A DNA stretch of 64,000 nucleotides from Lepisosteus oculatus (lineage: Eukaryota; Chordata; Actinopteri; Semionotiformes; Lepisosteidae): the NCBI RefSeq assembly GCF_040954835.1, contig NC_090698.1:4028501-4092500 (forward strand). The letters are read 5' to 3'. Made by a program: the position numbers and the translations under genes. Each line of letters starts with the position of its first letter. Position 1 is the stretch's first letter. Positions 23,500 through 37,761 of this stretch are shown here, piece after piece. The notes beneath the pieces were generated by a model. It worked only from the letters and a program-made list of their open reading frames with translations. It ran no database searches and was not told the origin of the DNA.

Positions 23500-26400
23500 C
23501 ACAAAAAACAGAAAACTGTCATGTTGTGGAAGTTCGTTTTCTTTTAATGGTATGAGAGAGAGAGAATAAAAGAGAAAAAAAAAGTTTTGTTTGCAGGAAA
23601 CCACAAAGCGTTCGTGTTTACATTAACATTGGAAAACATGCAGATCCTGATATCTCATCTTCCTACAAACCCGTCCAATAATTCAAACAGAAAAACCAAA
23701 AGGTTAATGATTAATCACTGCCAATGATTACTGCAGCCCGAAAAGAAAACCATCTCTAAGTAAAAGATTTTCTTGATTCTTCAAAATCTACCATCCTCAT
23801 TTCCTAGAAAAGTTGTGACTATCACACTTATTAACAGAAGAACTGGAGAAGAAGGAAAAGGGACTCACTGGAAACACCAATTCTACTGGGGATTGTTATT
23901 TTAACAATAAGAATAAGAAGAATGGAATAAATCCATTCTTCAGTACCTGAAACACAAAGTGGGAATCTGCAGCTTGATTTTTTATTCAAACAAAAATCAA
24001 GCTCTTACCAAGTTACACAAGAAAAACAATTGAAATGAACTTTAAAGAGCAATGAAATAAAACATATTATACTTTCCGCAGTCAATGTTTGACTTTTCAT
24101 TTTCTCGGTAGGTTGAATCATGATGTTTCTTGCTGGTGTTCAAAAACAAGTGCAGCCAGAAAGTTTTAAAACGTTTCAAGTGTGGGAAATGACCATATTT
24201 ATCATTTGTCAATTTTGCCAAACATATTTATTGTAGTTTGTCTTCATGCCATTTTGTCGGGAGACAATGTAATACACCTTAAGAATACTTTTTGTGGACC
24301 TTTAAAAGCTGAAAATCTGAAAAATAAGAGCTCAAGTTTATTCAAAGATTCCTCATACATCTGTGTGAATTTCCAAGAGTTAAAATACTATTTTTTATTT
24401 CACTTTCAACAGCAGCAAAGTGGTAAAAATTAGGAGGTCTTCTGCTATGTCCAACTATTTACCTTTTCACTGGACTTCCCCTAATGAACCTCAATTAGGA
24501 GCCTCACAAATTTAAACTCGAAAAGTGTTTCCAACTACAGCTGTTAAACAATCTGTTTACAATGGGCTGCGGATGTTTACTAAACGGGGACTCGGCTTAT
24601 TTAAAAATCTTCATAATTGCTCGTAATTATTGCAGAGCCTTTAATAAGGTGCTAACCCCCACCACTGCCACCACCCGCTAGACTGTGAATTGCTGTCTGA
24701 ACAGCTTCAATATCCAAACCAGGCCCCAGCTCTAATCCCCAGGCTCTATTTTTATTCCACCCCCAAGACACTTCACTGATAATCGGGTTCTTACTTTGAT
24801 ATGTGGGCCCTGAGGGGAGGAGGGAAGGGAGGGGGTTGCTGGATTCACAGCAGTACACTCCACCCAGCACCCCCCCCATCCCCTCCAACCCTGAGGTAAG
24901 GCAGATGGGACATAGGTCCAGGCATGTGGCAGTAATTACAGATCAACAAAAACTGCCTGCGTGCCATTCCCGTCTTGAACTTTATCAGGCTCGCTTTCAG
25001 CTCATGGAAGGAAATCTTGATTGCCGTTCGGTGTAGTTTTTTTTTTGTTGTGCTTTTAATTGTTCCCAACACAAACCACAACCCTGGTTTGGACGTCTTT
25101 TTCTTTAGCCTCACTGCTCAAGGAACAGACCAAATTCTTGCACTAAAACTTTAGGGCCTAGCAGGCAATACCCAAGCAGACAGATATGATTCATCTATTG
25201 ACTCTTACATCTAAAAAGATCAGCTGGATACGTTGTTTCTGTTGTTCCAGTAAGGGTACACAGAGTACCTTAAAGCTTGCGCAATAAGAATCACCACATT
25301 TTCGCAATGGTTTTCAACAAAAAAAACCTTTAACAATAATCCACCTCTAAGTTTGCTCAGTTCCTTCCATCTTTATGAAGAAGCTATAAAGCAAGATAGA
25401 CCTGAAAGACAAGAATTAGTGCTGAGGTAATACTATCTCAATTAATTACAAGAGTCAGCCACACAGGACAGAGTAGGCTGTTCAATACTGTCTCAAAACA
25501 CAATGGGGCAGTTATTGTAGAATAATAACTCATCCTCCACTTCTCAAAAGACACGCATCATGACCATGCCATTTGTTTTATAGTCATTCCTAAAACAGTG
25601 GCCCTACAGTACATACAAAATGTTATTTAGAAACTGAGGATAAAGTCATTTTCTTAACTAGTGCAGTATTCACATTGGCTAGGTATGTCAACATTGTTTT
25701 TCTATTTTGCAGCACTCGGTAATTTCCACTGACTTTTTACAACAAACGCTTTCGTATTTTCCTGTTTGTGCTCTGGTTCATATAGCGTCACTCATTTTGT
25801 TTCTGAAGCTCAACGCTTCCTGTCAGTTTCAGAGCAATGCACAAACTGCAGTGCCATAACACCATGATGTATGTGCTGCTGCTAATGTAAACTGCTGGAT
25901 AAAGTCAAACCCATTATTCATGCTTACATATAAGGTAACATTCTGATTAGCTGAATCACAAGGATAAAGGACCAGCACAGGACACAGATCTTTTGCTGAC
26001 AGTAGATGACGTTCCTTGTACTGCAGCACACTTAGCAACAGTAATCCACATCAACCTACAAGCCAAGGAAATAAGACATACCTTTTTAGGAATGTATAAA
26101 CAATGCTTCTCACTCAAACAAAAACAGCCAATAGCCACAACCGATTATAACTGAAATAGCAGTCCACCAATTATTTGTCCTCATTTGTCTTCTTTTGACT
26201 ATATGCTAGACTTTAAAATGGAAAACCAAGCTTTGGATTCATGCAACACTGATTCTGATTAAAAGAGAAGCTGTTATTGTTATTGTCCATGTCGCCTTTA
26301 ATGAAAATTGCAATCCTCTTTTCCAGCTGTCTCTCATTACAGCTAACAAAATACACATAATCTTAACAACCCAAAGCGTACTGGAGCTATCACCTACAGA

Positions 26401-27856
26401 GCATGCCCAGCAGGTATTGGCAAAGGGTCAGGGGTGATGACCTTTAGCTTGACCCCCTACCTGCCCCCCCCAAACCCTCTACAAAAACAGGGATCCTGTT
26501 GATTCAATTAAACAGAAAAATAAACGGCAATGATCAAGCACAATAGAGCGAAGCTGAAAGGGGGAGACAGGGGGTGGTGGGGGTCAGGGGGAAAGGGATC
26601 ACAGTACAGGGCAAGGCACAAAGACAGCAAAAGAGAAAGAAAAATTGCAGTTGCTGTGGAGGAGAGACAATGGGGGCATTCTTGCAGACAAGCACATCTC
26701 AGTAGATCTCAGCAGCTGACTGAGGAAATCAGCTGGGCTGGAGAGCTCTAAAAGAGCTGTGTGTGTAAGGTCTTCAAGGGTTTCTGGACTAAAGCGTAGT
26801 GATGGGTAAAGCCGTAACCTGGGAGTGAATCCCTTTCATATCTATCAGCAAATTGAGAAAATGAAATCTGCTTTGAGTTAAGAGATCGAAACTCTTTTAG
26901 TGTCCTTGTTTTGACATTATCAGTGAGCAGCTTTGCAAAAGATCAACGCTCAAGTCAGTATGCAACTTTTTTTCTACTGATGTGGGGATCAGATTTAAAT
27001 TTTATGCTCAGATTCAAGAAAAACTTTCTTTTGTGTCCTACGGTTACTTACAGACATACATTACAGTTTACCTGCCTAGTCCTGAAAGAAGAAAAGCTGT
27101 CAACCTAGTTTACTGTGATATTAAGTAAAACAGAAGTGTTTTATTTAAGCAGTGTTTTTTCTCAAATAAAGTCACACACAGAACTGCACAATACCATACT
27201 CTAAAACAGGTTAAAGATGTTGCTGGGGGACTTTTAGTTGAAATCGTCAACATTTTCAAAAATAAAAAAAGAATGAAAATCAAAAGAACAACTTTGTTGT
27301 CACATGTTTTATTTTGAGTATGAATGTGATCTTTGGGACACTGACCCTAGAGGTATTATCGGCCAATGTGTAAACTATCTTCTGTTTGGTTTTTAAAAAA
27401 TGTTTAGCTCAAGGTATTTCTCTTTCTCAGGTATGATGGTTTCCAGATCTGGAGTGATGGAGGCTACAAAATCTATGAATTCTATTAAATAACAGACTTT
27501 TCCACATCAGAAGATGACTCAAGCGAAACACAATAATTTGAAGAAGGAAAGTAAAAGCAGAATAATGAAAATCCAGTTTTAGTTTTGGGTCCAACCATTA
27601 CTCTTTTAAAAAGCATGTGTATATAAAAACACTCAGTTCTTACTTTTTACAATGTTTTTCGGCAATTCAGTTGTAAATCTCTGATTGGATCTGTCAGTTA
27701 GCACTGTCATCGTAACACTCTGCCACAATATAGTTAGTTAGTTCAGCACTGTTGGCACACTGCTATCTCAACCAGTGCAGAAGCGAAGCACATTTATTGG
27801 AAAAAGAAAATAACCTTCTGTTTTAACTGAGGTGATTTCTTTCGTTTAACACCAAC
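23500..27856. other. Noncoding stretch with an enhancer-like segment
   Basis: No coding exon or nameable repeat is seen. The segment at about 24.44-24.80 kb is rich in homeodomain (GTAATTATT, CAATTAGG), forkhead-like (GTTTAC, TGTTAAACA) and E-box (CAGCTG) cores and looks less degenerate than its flanks. It is a candidate conserved noncoding element, but this cannot be shown from one sequence. Confidence 0.35.
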
Positions 27857-28179
27857 ATCTGAACACAGATGGAAAGGGGGAAGAACTGAAATGAGGATGT
27901 TGAGATGGATTCTACAGATTTCAATGAAGGATAAGATCAGAAATGAAGAAATCTGTAGACGATGTAGGGTGGTGGATGTGGCTGAGGTGGAAGGTAACAG
28001 AGGAAGAGGCAGGCCTAGAAAGAGATGGATAGATTGTGTGAGAAAAGATATGGAGGTATGTGAAGTGAGTGAGGAAGATGTGCTCGACAGAGACAAGTGG
28101 AGAAGAGCAACCAAAGCAGCTGACCCCAGGACAGTCTGGGACTAAGGCTGTGGCAAAGAAGAAGATCTGAACACAGATG
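27857..28179 (+). mobile_element. 5'-truncated RTE-like LINE fragment with target duplications
   Basis: An open frame of 84 codons (27891-28145) reads RMLRWI...KDKIRNEEI...GRGRPRKRWIDCVRKDMEV and ends KWRRATKAADPRTVWD. This is the C-terminal tail of fish endonuclease-reverse-transcriptase LINEs of the RTE kind. It ends in a short GAAGAAGA tail. The insertion is bounded by the direct repeat ATCTGAACACAGATG (27857-27871 and 28165-28179), so about 293 bases were inserted. Compared with the usual tail, about 25 residues between the RNEEI and GRGRP parts are missing in frame. The intact duplication and open frame point to a fairly recent event. Confidence 0.75.
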
Positions 28180-28990
28180 AAGACAAATGTGCACATTTTG
28201 GCTGCCAGATCTGGCTGCTTAAGAAAACTTTAAAGGTAACAGGGAGAGTGTTTAATTAACCCCCCTCTCCCCAGCCAAACAATAATCAAGGCAAACCAGG
28301 ATACAGCATACAGGCGGGGAGGGGGAGTGGGGGGCTTTAGAAAGATCAAAGATGTTACTGTTTATTTAATGGCCAGCATTAAAAAGGAGGAAAGCCAGGT
28401 CCCATCTCTGACAGCCAGCTCCAGAAATCTAGATGGTGGCTGCAAGTTGGCTTGTGTTTGGAAGTGACCAGTGGTGGATCTTTAACAGCCTGTTCTGCTC
28501 CTCCTGCTGACAGAAGCATACAGAGCTGAGCAGGCCCAGCTAACAGGTGTCTGTCTGTTATTCAGTGGCTCTGTTGATGGAAAGCCACAGCTTTTAAATA
28601 AAGTCAAATGAAGTCTGGCTCAAGGGACCAGACAGGAGCGCAACTGTTGCAGCACGCAGAAACATAACACACACTACACAGAAACAGGCCACGCTCTCTT
28701 TGCCAGGAACCTCCTTCCTAACAAACTGCCTTACAAAGGACAAATGAGCCTGACGAGATATTAAATGTACATGAACAAGTTCTAAAATAAGTGCAGAGAA
28801 CATAGAGCATTAGCATTTCCAAAATGGGATAGGGAGCATCTTTGCTGCTTTTTCAAGCGAGTTTGAGTTCACTGCAAGGTGCATCTCTTTCCCATTTCAG
28901 AGGTTAATATCCTGTGATTATACTTCTTGCACCGCTTATGTGTCCTCTCATTAACCTCCATGCAATCACCAATGTTGCAAATTAAATAGT
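28180..28990. other. Noncoding stretch
   Basis: No gene seen. G-rich and C-rich tracts at about 28.26-28.33 kb flank an AGATCAAAGATG TCF/LEF-like core. Nothing here can be assigned. Confidence 0.35.
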
Positions 28991-28997
28991 TTAACAA

Positions 28998-29250
28998 GTG
29001 TCCCAGGTAATTTGTGCAATAGTATGTAGCAAATTCAGTTTTTTTTCAGTCTGTATAAACCTATGCACATTTTGCACATACATTATTGTTTCTACAGTTA
29101 TTTATTTATTTTTTAATATTTATTTTGTTGTCTTCTGTTTTTATAACTATTCTGATGTCTGTTTTTGCTTGTCTTGGGCTAGACTGCTGTAACACATCAA
29201 TTTCCCTATGGGATTAATAATCTTAATAATTAATAATCTTCTCTCTCTCT
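28998..29250 (+). repeat. Repeat with LINE-type 3' terminus
   Basis: The segment ends GACTGCTGTAACACATCAAT, then TTTCCCTATGGGATTAATAA and a short AATCTT repeat. That is close to the TTTCCCTGTGGGATCAATAA-type 3' terminus of fish LINE-related repeats. The T-rich upstream part would then be its untranslated region. No coding frame remains. Confidence 0.45.
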
Positions 29251-29689
29251 TTTTTCCCCAAATGCAGTCCTGAGCTAGAACAAAATATAAACCCCATTCC
29301 ACAAAGGGTTTATGCTTAGCAACACGTAAGCAACAGTATGAAAATGATGACATGCATGACAAGTTTAGATCTTCTGTATATCACGTAACAACAGGAAGCA
29401 TTTTCTTTTGCTGTAAAAATAGATGCAGATAGTATGAGTCAATCACATATACAAAGTAAAAGGTACACGGTGTTCTCTGTTTGGGTTAATGTTCACTGTG
29501 AAACTTTTTTCAGGCCTCTGAAAGTTTTGCAAACGTCATGCTGGGGCCTAAATCATAAGGTCACTTGAGAAATTTGCTCTCTGGAAAAAATCAAAGCAGT
29601 TCTGCACAGCCAGGTTTTTTTCTTGCTCCTGATAAAACTGGGTTTTGAAAATGCTGCGGTAAGACCTTACCACTACAGCAAAAAAAAAA

Positions 29690-29835
29690 AAATCTACCCA
29701 ACTATGTTGCTGATACTCTGGCTTCTTTCACAAACTGACTGGATGAGATCGCTGGATCAATTAACTACTGACTCCCAAACAAGCCAGATGGGTTGAACAC
29801 TCTCTTCTCTTTTGCAACCTTTGTGATGTTTTCCA
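29690..29835 (+). repeat. LINE 3'-end fragment, related to the one at 23.1 kb
   Basis: GTTGCTGATACTCTGGCTTC, TTTCACAAACTGACTGGATG and AGATCGCTGGATCAATTAAC parallel the 23.15-23.2 kb copy and continue with AGCCAGATGGGTTGAA and a CTCTTCTCTTTTGCAACC tail, the usual ending of this fish repeat. The reading frame is broken, so it is older or more damaged than the 23.1 kb copy. Confidence 0.5.
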
Positions 29836-32800
29836 CAAATTCAGACGACAGGCTCGTTTGAGATGTTATAAGACGCAAACAGCACTGACATCAACAATCG
29901 CCAAGAAAAAAAACCCCTCCAAGCAAGAACTGTCTTGAAACAAACGTATTCCAAAAAAGCTTTGGCAGAACATTTCCTTCAGCACAGTGATTACAACATA
30001 TCTGAACAACACAGAATTTAGTACACAACGTAATCAAGCTGGGTTCAATATATCCTACATTCCTTGCTCCTGCTTTGCAATGGTTTTTGGAAAACAAAGA
30101 AAGCTGATGGTGAAAGACTGCAGGGATGAAGGGGGAGGGCAGGAGTTTCAAAAAGGTGGGAAAACAGCAGCCAGTTATTTTAAAGGCAGAACAAAACCCA
30201 CACCATCCAAAGCACTGGTTCTCTTCCTAGCAGATACAAGAGTTTTAACTAGAAAATGCAAGGACATGCTCACAATGTACATTCACAGTTAAAGACATGT
30301 TTGGCACCATTGACCTGAAACAAGGTTATTTGTTACATAAACTTTATTTTTATAGAAAGGATTTACTAGTCAGCCACGCTTCATCTAATGTCAATAAAGT
30401 TACTTAACCAGTTCGTTTTCTAGAATGTTCACTGCTGTAAGAGAATGCATCATTGATAGATAAGTATAGTATGAATTAACATGGATTGTCAACATTTCAC
30501 AAAGCAAATGTCAAATTCAGAGTGTCAAAACTTTGGTCTGCCACTGTACTTGAAACTAGAAGTTACTTCTAAGATAAGTCATCTTAAAAAGAAAAAGAGT
30601 CCGTAAAGCTGAAGCATCCTCTTGATAATGGCATTCAGGAGACACACAGAAAAAACACACACCTTTTATTGCATGCTAGGTGCTGCTGAGAGCAAGAATG
30701 GTTCAGTTTCATCAAACAACCAACAGGAAAACTAGTGCAGATGCTGTGCACTAGACCCTACCCCAAGACTGACTTGCCACCCCCCACCTCAGTTTCTCCA
30801 GACCTCCTCCTTTCCTGTACCATGAAGCTCATTTATCCAGGGGAAGTGATTAGGTGCAGTTCATTTTTTTTAATTCTTTCACATAAAAAGTTCTTTTGCA
30901 AAAGCCATGCTGTGATTGATCTGGCTTGTGTTTTCCCAGAGTGAACTGTACGGGTCCACCGGGGTGCAAAACCTGAAACGTAACCCAGGTCATGTAAACA
31001 ACGCGGCTCGTACTTGCAAAACATCTGAGACACAGATTTCTCTTTCATTCTCGTTTGGAAAAAGAGGAAACAAAACATGGGCTTTTCAAAAACTAAGGAC
31101 CACTAGGGAATGAGCAACATTTTAAGAAAAGCTGGTTTTCTGCGTATCAGAGAGAGGAAAAAAAAACTTCTACCACTGAAGAAGAGAATATCAGTTCTTC
31201 ACCTCATCTGCTGTTTGAACTATACCCAGCATTACGTTTTGACAATTTAATATATTCATTATAAAATCTGTGGAGGAAAGGAGCACATCATACAGTATGT
31301 GCATTGTAACAGGGGCTAGCAGTAGTCCAGCCAGCAGGGCCTCCCATCACACAATCTTCATGCATGGAAAGTAGCATGAAAAGAGATCTCCTCTGGAATT
31401 AAAAATAATACATGATTAATAACAAACAAGGGAAACAAAGGGCTTTTAACACAGCCAGTGTTGTATTCATTCCACCCACAATGTGAAACAGCATTTTAAA
31501 TAGGTTATGGTTCCCCGATTCCCATGGCATGAGTTCCCATGATTAACCACAGATTAGACTCCAGGGCACAGGGGAAATGCACAGGGACTCCATTCTATTA
31601 ACTGGACCAATGACTGGCTTTGGTATAGGGGCCAATAATGGCCAAATCCAAATAAACCCCCAAGTTTATTGATCACATTGTGGAAGAAGCAAGTGGCCGG
31701 ACAGGCATGGGAATGCAGTCCCATTGCCCTGCTGCTCCACAGCTGTCCCTCCAGCACGCTGGCCGTCAGAGTTTGGGGGAGGGGGCGGGTACCTTCTAAG
31801 GCACAAAGCAAAAAGGAGAGCACGAAGTGGTGAAGCTGCTGTACTCTCCCCTCCTTCAGTGAGATTGTGAGATTCCCTCATCCGAGGCTTTGTTGTGCAA
31901 ATGGAAGACACAGACAATGTCAGTGGCCACTCTGTAAACTCTGCCCCACATTTACCCCTTTCACCCAGAGAACAATTCTCTGCACCTTCTATAGCAGCAT
32001 CAAGTTCCCCCTTTTTTTCCCTTCGTGTCGGTTGAAGGTAACACTGCATGCAGCCCTTGTCAAGCAATAACAAAACAGAAAGAAGACAGAAAAAAAGCCA
32101 AGGCTACGTTCTGCTGAGAGACAACTTGCCTTAATTCTTCCACAGGACTTCGAGCCTCTGCTTAGCATCCTCTTGCCACTGCTGTGAAAGAGGGGATCTG
32201 AGAGAGGTCTGCATTTCAAGACCAAACATCTCTGTCAGCTCATCCAGTAACACACATTCATTCTCTCATTTACTCACAAGCACAGCTGCATTTTAGAGAA
32301 GTGAAATCTACCCTTCAGTCACTGGATGTCCCAATTTGAGGAGATTCATAAATGTAGAAAAAAATATTTTCAGCACTTGGGAAATTCACAAATCCATGCT
32401 TCAACAATCACAACACACCAGCACACACGAAGATAAAGGCCACACACTTCACATAAAATGAAATTTATTTGTTAGAAAAACATAAAAAGCCCTCTGTATT
32501 TCCAGAACCTGCAGGAGTTTAAAGGGACTATAACAAGGTTGTTTGTCATTGCCTGTCTAAGCCACCACAGGCAACAGAAGGGAAAAAAGAAATCACATGG
32601 TTCTTCCTACAGAAACAAGTCACAACACTCAAAAGAATGTATCCTCAGATATTCTTCTCTAAAGCATTAACTACACCCCATTTATTTTTATTTTAAAGGA
32701 CAAATGTATGGAGAGGGACAACAACAAAGATTTCTGAGACTTCAGGTTTCTCAATTACACAGCTAACTGCCGCCTGGCTGAGTAACCCATAATGCACTGC

Positions 32801-35510
32801 AGGTCACATATGGTTCATATTAGTCCACTTAAAGAGGCAGATGTGCTCATAACGAAGGGGATGAATATGAAAACGAGGCTAGTAAGAGAGATAGGCTGCC
32901 TGACGAGACAAGAAGCTCACTTTTTTTACACAACAGGCTAGCGAAGCTTTTCCCAGAACCTGTGTAGTTTCCACTTTCAAAGAGACGCTGCTGAGTTGGC
33001 TGTTAACACAAAGAGAGAAGTTTTGTATTGTTTTTAAATAAAAACCGTATTCTCCCACAAGGTTGCCTTGGAAGTTTATTATTATTTCCACTAACGTTAA
33101 GTTAACGTGCTACTATTGCTACAACTAATAATAATTGTAATGTAAGTCACCAGCTGTACTCAACAGGGTAATGTTTATGACCCCCCTGCTGAAAAGAAAG
33201 CAAGAGTGAAACAGCTGGAGGTCTGAGTTTAATCACTAAGTCAAAAGGGCTCCCTGTGGTTTGTTCTTTGCCATAAAACAGCAGCACTGTTACTTGGAAA
33301 ATAGTGTAGATATATTCTCAAGTATGTGTTGTGCTCCAATACTAAATATTTCCAGAATTTCTTAATCATTTTAGCTAAACAGCATAGATCTTACTTTGCA
33401 GCTTTAGAAACATAAGCTCTTGTGTTCACATGGGTCCATTCCTAAACTGATCATTTTAATCTGTAATATCAAATGATTTGAGAGTCTGATATTAAGATAT
33501 TTGCTTTTTGTAAATTAAATATATTGATATATTGGTTAGACTTCAAGTATTAAAAACACAATTGATAGCCACTAAACCAATTATCTTCCTTTTTACTTGA
33601 AACTTAAGCAGCAGTTTTCAAATCAGAAACACAGGGCACAACGACCAACTACAGTAGCACAGAAGTCAATTTAATGTGACTGCTTTCTTTGTGCTGTGTT
33701 CAAAAAGACTGGAAAGAGAGTAATCAGGTACTACTTTTTATAGGGCTGCACGGTGTAATTGAAACTGCCCCTTTAAAATCAGCATCCCAAGAAGTGAAAT
33801 GCCTTCCCAATTATCCACACAGCACTCCAGGACCTGTGGCAAAGACATAAACCTTCTACAACACAACCTGCAGTAGGCCATATGTAACACACAAGGCCAG
33901 GCAACGACAGATACCACTGTGCTTACGTTTTCTCCTTTTAGAGCTTGGTGTTGTCTCACATATAGTCATACACATATGGGACTGATGAAACACAGTTATT
34001 GATAGCCATTTCTTTTGATCATCTCTACATGCAACCAATTATTTGTTTTTTTTGTATTCCTACTGAACACAATAAGACATTTTGTTGTGAACAGTCAGGT
34101 TTTCAGCAATAACATGTCTTTCACAAGTGAGAACAGCATAAATAATGCTGTCAATGCTATTAATGCTCAGCATAAATAAGGCTCTGTAAGAACTCCAAGT
34201 ATTCAATTAATGCGTGCACATACTTTCACCTTTACACAATCCTGCCACCTTGTGACCAAAGAAGATCATTACTCCAAATAAACCAGTTCCTCTGCAGCCT
34301 TCAAATTAGTTTTTTTTGTAACAGAGTACAATAAGGAAAGATGCAATTTTAAAAAATGGTATCCATTTAAGAATAACTGGGATCTGTGTATTAACTCTCA
34401 AAGTATGTTAGAGAAGTTCAATACCAGAAAAAAACATGACAAAGGAAAGCTTGCAAATGCAATGGGGGTATTCAATGCAAACCAGCATTAACATTTAGTT
34501 AGTAATTTCTGTAAAAGTATTTATCACAAATAATGCGGAGACAGAGGAAATAACTTGTTATGCCACTCTACATTATAAAGATGTTCAATGAGAAACAGTT
34601 ACAATCCTTGCTACTAAGAAAAGATGAGTTACTCAAGCCCCAGCACAAATGGCTTTTACTGAACACAGAAACAAATCTTGGTTGAGTAACTACGAGATAC
34701 AGTCCTAAATTTCCACAAGCCACCCTTCTGTGTGCAATAAATGATAAAATGAACTGATCAGGTTTGCTTCAATCCTTTACACCAGTGATATCAAATACAG
34801 AACTGTTTTTTGTTGTTTATAAAACTGGACTGGTCAGACCACAAATGAAACCTGCTGTATACTGTAATGATTTTATATCCCAACAAATGACTATAAAACA
34901 GGTACTGGAGCCTTTTCACTTTCTATAGTGAAAGAAATCCAAAAATTACACAATGCATAGAAAGCACAAAGTGACAGAATGAAAAACAAAGTCTTACAAC
35001 CAAAAGAAAAAAAATCCCCTTGTCAAAATAAAAAAAGCACATCATCATGAAACACAGACCTATTCTATTAAGATGTAACAAAGAGCTTTTCAAAAACCTA
35101 CAATTCCCTAAGTCCCACTTTTTATCAAAGTTCTGAAAAAAAAAATGAATACGGAAAATAAATAATACACCTCTTCCTAGATTTTAATTTTGACATACAA
35201 AAAACTAAAAAACAGCAGCAGATGTGTATTTGATCTTGAGGACAAAAATAACCACTGGTACTGTCCTTAGCTCGGATCTCTGTCCAGGCATCTGCATGCA
35301 GGTTCATTGTCAAACGGGTTTAACTGTGTCTGCTCAAGACACAAATCTGCATACACCTACAGTGGTTAATTGCATATACCTCTTATTCAGAAAGCCCTTC
35401 TCTCAGACATTCTTCCATGATTTGTGTTTCTGCTTTTGGGTTGCAAAAGACTTCCCACACATTCTGCTTCGTTAAGACAACTCCAGTGCCACATGAACAG
35501 AATGTCTTCT
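29836..35510. other. Noncoding stretch including the probable TRAPPC6A 3' UTR
   Basis: No coding exons were recognised. The part next to 35510 is presumably TRAPPC6A 3' UTR, but no poly(A) signal could be assigned with confidence. The rest is AT-rich with short homopolymer runs. Confidence 0.35.
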
Positions 35511-37700
35511 CTAAGTCTTCTGGATCACAACCTGAAATTTACCTGCCAGAAAACAAACAGAAAATGGTTTAAAAAACACAAGATCTTCCAGCCTTCTGGT
35601 TGGCTCAGCAAGTAAAGGCGGTCTCAACATATTCCCATAGTCAGAATCACTGTTTCTAGCCAGCTGTGGATAGGATTTCTTAAGTGGCTTTTTTGCAACT
35701 GCTGAAGGGACACCTGGCTAGGCTGGGCATTCATCAGCCTGAGGCCTCTTAACGTTTGGCACAACTGTGACCCCTGAAACTTAGTGGATGTCTGAATGCT
35801 TACACTTAAAGACACCCTGGTCATCCAGTTGGTGCTAACTCTGTCTTAAGATACATTGGAGCTTGCAAAGTGTCAAAGAATGGCTCTGATTGCAAGACAT
35901 GTCACAAGTATACCTGCAGGATTGCTTTCTCCCTGTGTGGGGACAGGAACTATAGCCAAATAGTGCTAATTCCAAATTGAGTAGTAATACAAGGAAGAAT
36001 ACAGGTGGTTCTGATTTAAATAGAAAAACATACAAACATCCTTGAAGAGTGTATTGTTCAATACACAGTTACCAGAAGGCTCCCCAGTGGATTCTAGTCG
36101 ACAATCGATTTGAAAGTTCTTTTCCACTGCTACCTGCGTTTCGCACCTGGTCAGCTAGATGATATAATTTCAGCTAGATGAGATCAATTAGCTAATAGCA
36201 GCCACATAAGCTACATGAACTGAATGCTCTTCCCTTACTTTCTACCTTGCCTGTTATAAATGCATTACTTTAAAATCTGTTTACACCCTCTTAATTTAAT
36301 CTGGGGACTAGTGACAGCATAAAACAGTGTGAGCAAAAATAAACCATGAATGACCGTGGAACAGACCTGGTCTCACTGTGGCATATATAGAGTTTTTAAT
36401 GTAAAATGTTAGATCAGGGGAAACTTACAGGATGGCAGAGAGGAGACCTCTGCTGTCACCACGCTCTCGACCCCAAGGTTGGACAGGGCTCCCCTCACCA
36501 TTCCGCAGGTGTAGGCCAGGTACTGTACAGAGAACCAACAAATAACCACACAGAACAACTTGGCCCAGTTGGACCCACTGCACTAAGACACAAGCATTAA
36601 GGTACTTGCTGGTTTTTGAACGGCAAAACAATCCTATCTCCTCTTTTTTCTTAAGACTTTACAATTTTCATTTTTACTGCTTTATTTGAAAATACGAACT
36701 ACACAATTAGTAAAGCATACCGCACATTAATATCAGTGTGGTGCAGAGCGAAAAACAATACAACACACGCATCCTTCAGAATGTGCACTTTGCTTATTTT
36801 CAGACTCCATGGCGGAGCTAAGGATGTATGATGGGGGTGCTCCTGAAAATCAGGGGTTCAGACAGGAGCTATTACATAAATGATATATATCAAAGGAACA
36901 AATACAGAAATGAAATGAGTATATTACATTTGAAAATCCAGTAAACTGAAGGCAATGCAGAAACATTAGGTGGCTGATTAATATCCCAATTATTGAAAAT
37001 GATTATACAGCAAGCAATTTGACCAAATTACTAATCATAACATTTTACTGTATGCAAATAAAACATTTTGATGTCTATGCGTTTCTAGTTCCTGTCTCTC
37101 TAAATGGCACTGTTATAAGGCTGCAGGGTTTAGACAAGAAATAGTTTTAATTCTGTTTCGTAAGTGTCTGTGTGTGAAATCAAACACCTACCTTAGGGGC
37201 CTCCTCCAAATACTGCTTGCCATTGGAGAGCTGTGTCAGAAGGCGAAATTTGTTGTCTTGTAGGACATATGTCCCCTGTCAGAGCAATAAAAGCAAAGCT
37301 TTTACCATGAGATTCAGCAAAGCGGCTGCTCTGTGCTCCTGTGAGACAGCAGGGGGGAGCTCTGCTTCAGTAATTGCTGTTCCCATGTAGGATTACCAGC
37401 AACAGGATATATCCACTCTAATTCATTTCAGTAGTTCCAGGCTCTCCCAGCACATCTATAACAAACACTGGCTATATGTCTATACTCCACTGGCAACTGA
37501 CCCATCACATTTATTTTCTGTTAAAACTATATTGAAAAGACTTAGACTGCTCAAATCTCAGCTTCCTTCAAGGCAAAAGAACACAGATGGAACCTGATCT
37601 AGAAAACACATTGTCAATAAAAGCTACAGAGGTCCAGGTGTTAGCACAATTGACAGTATGACAGGAGTCATACTGATGTCACATAATCTACTGTTAATCT

Positions 37701-37761
<61 letters not shown>

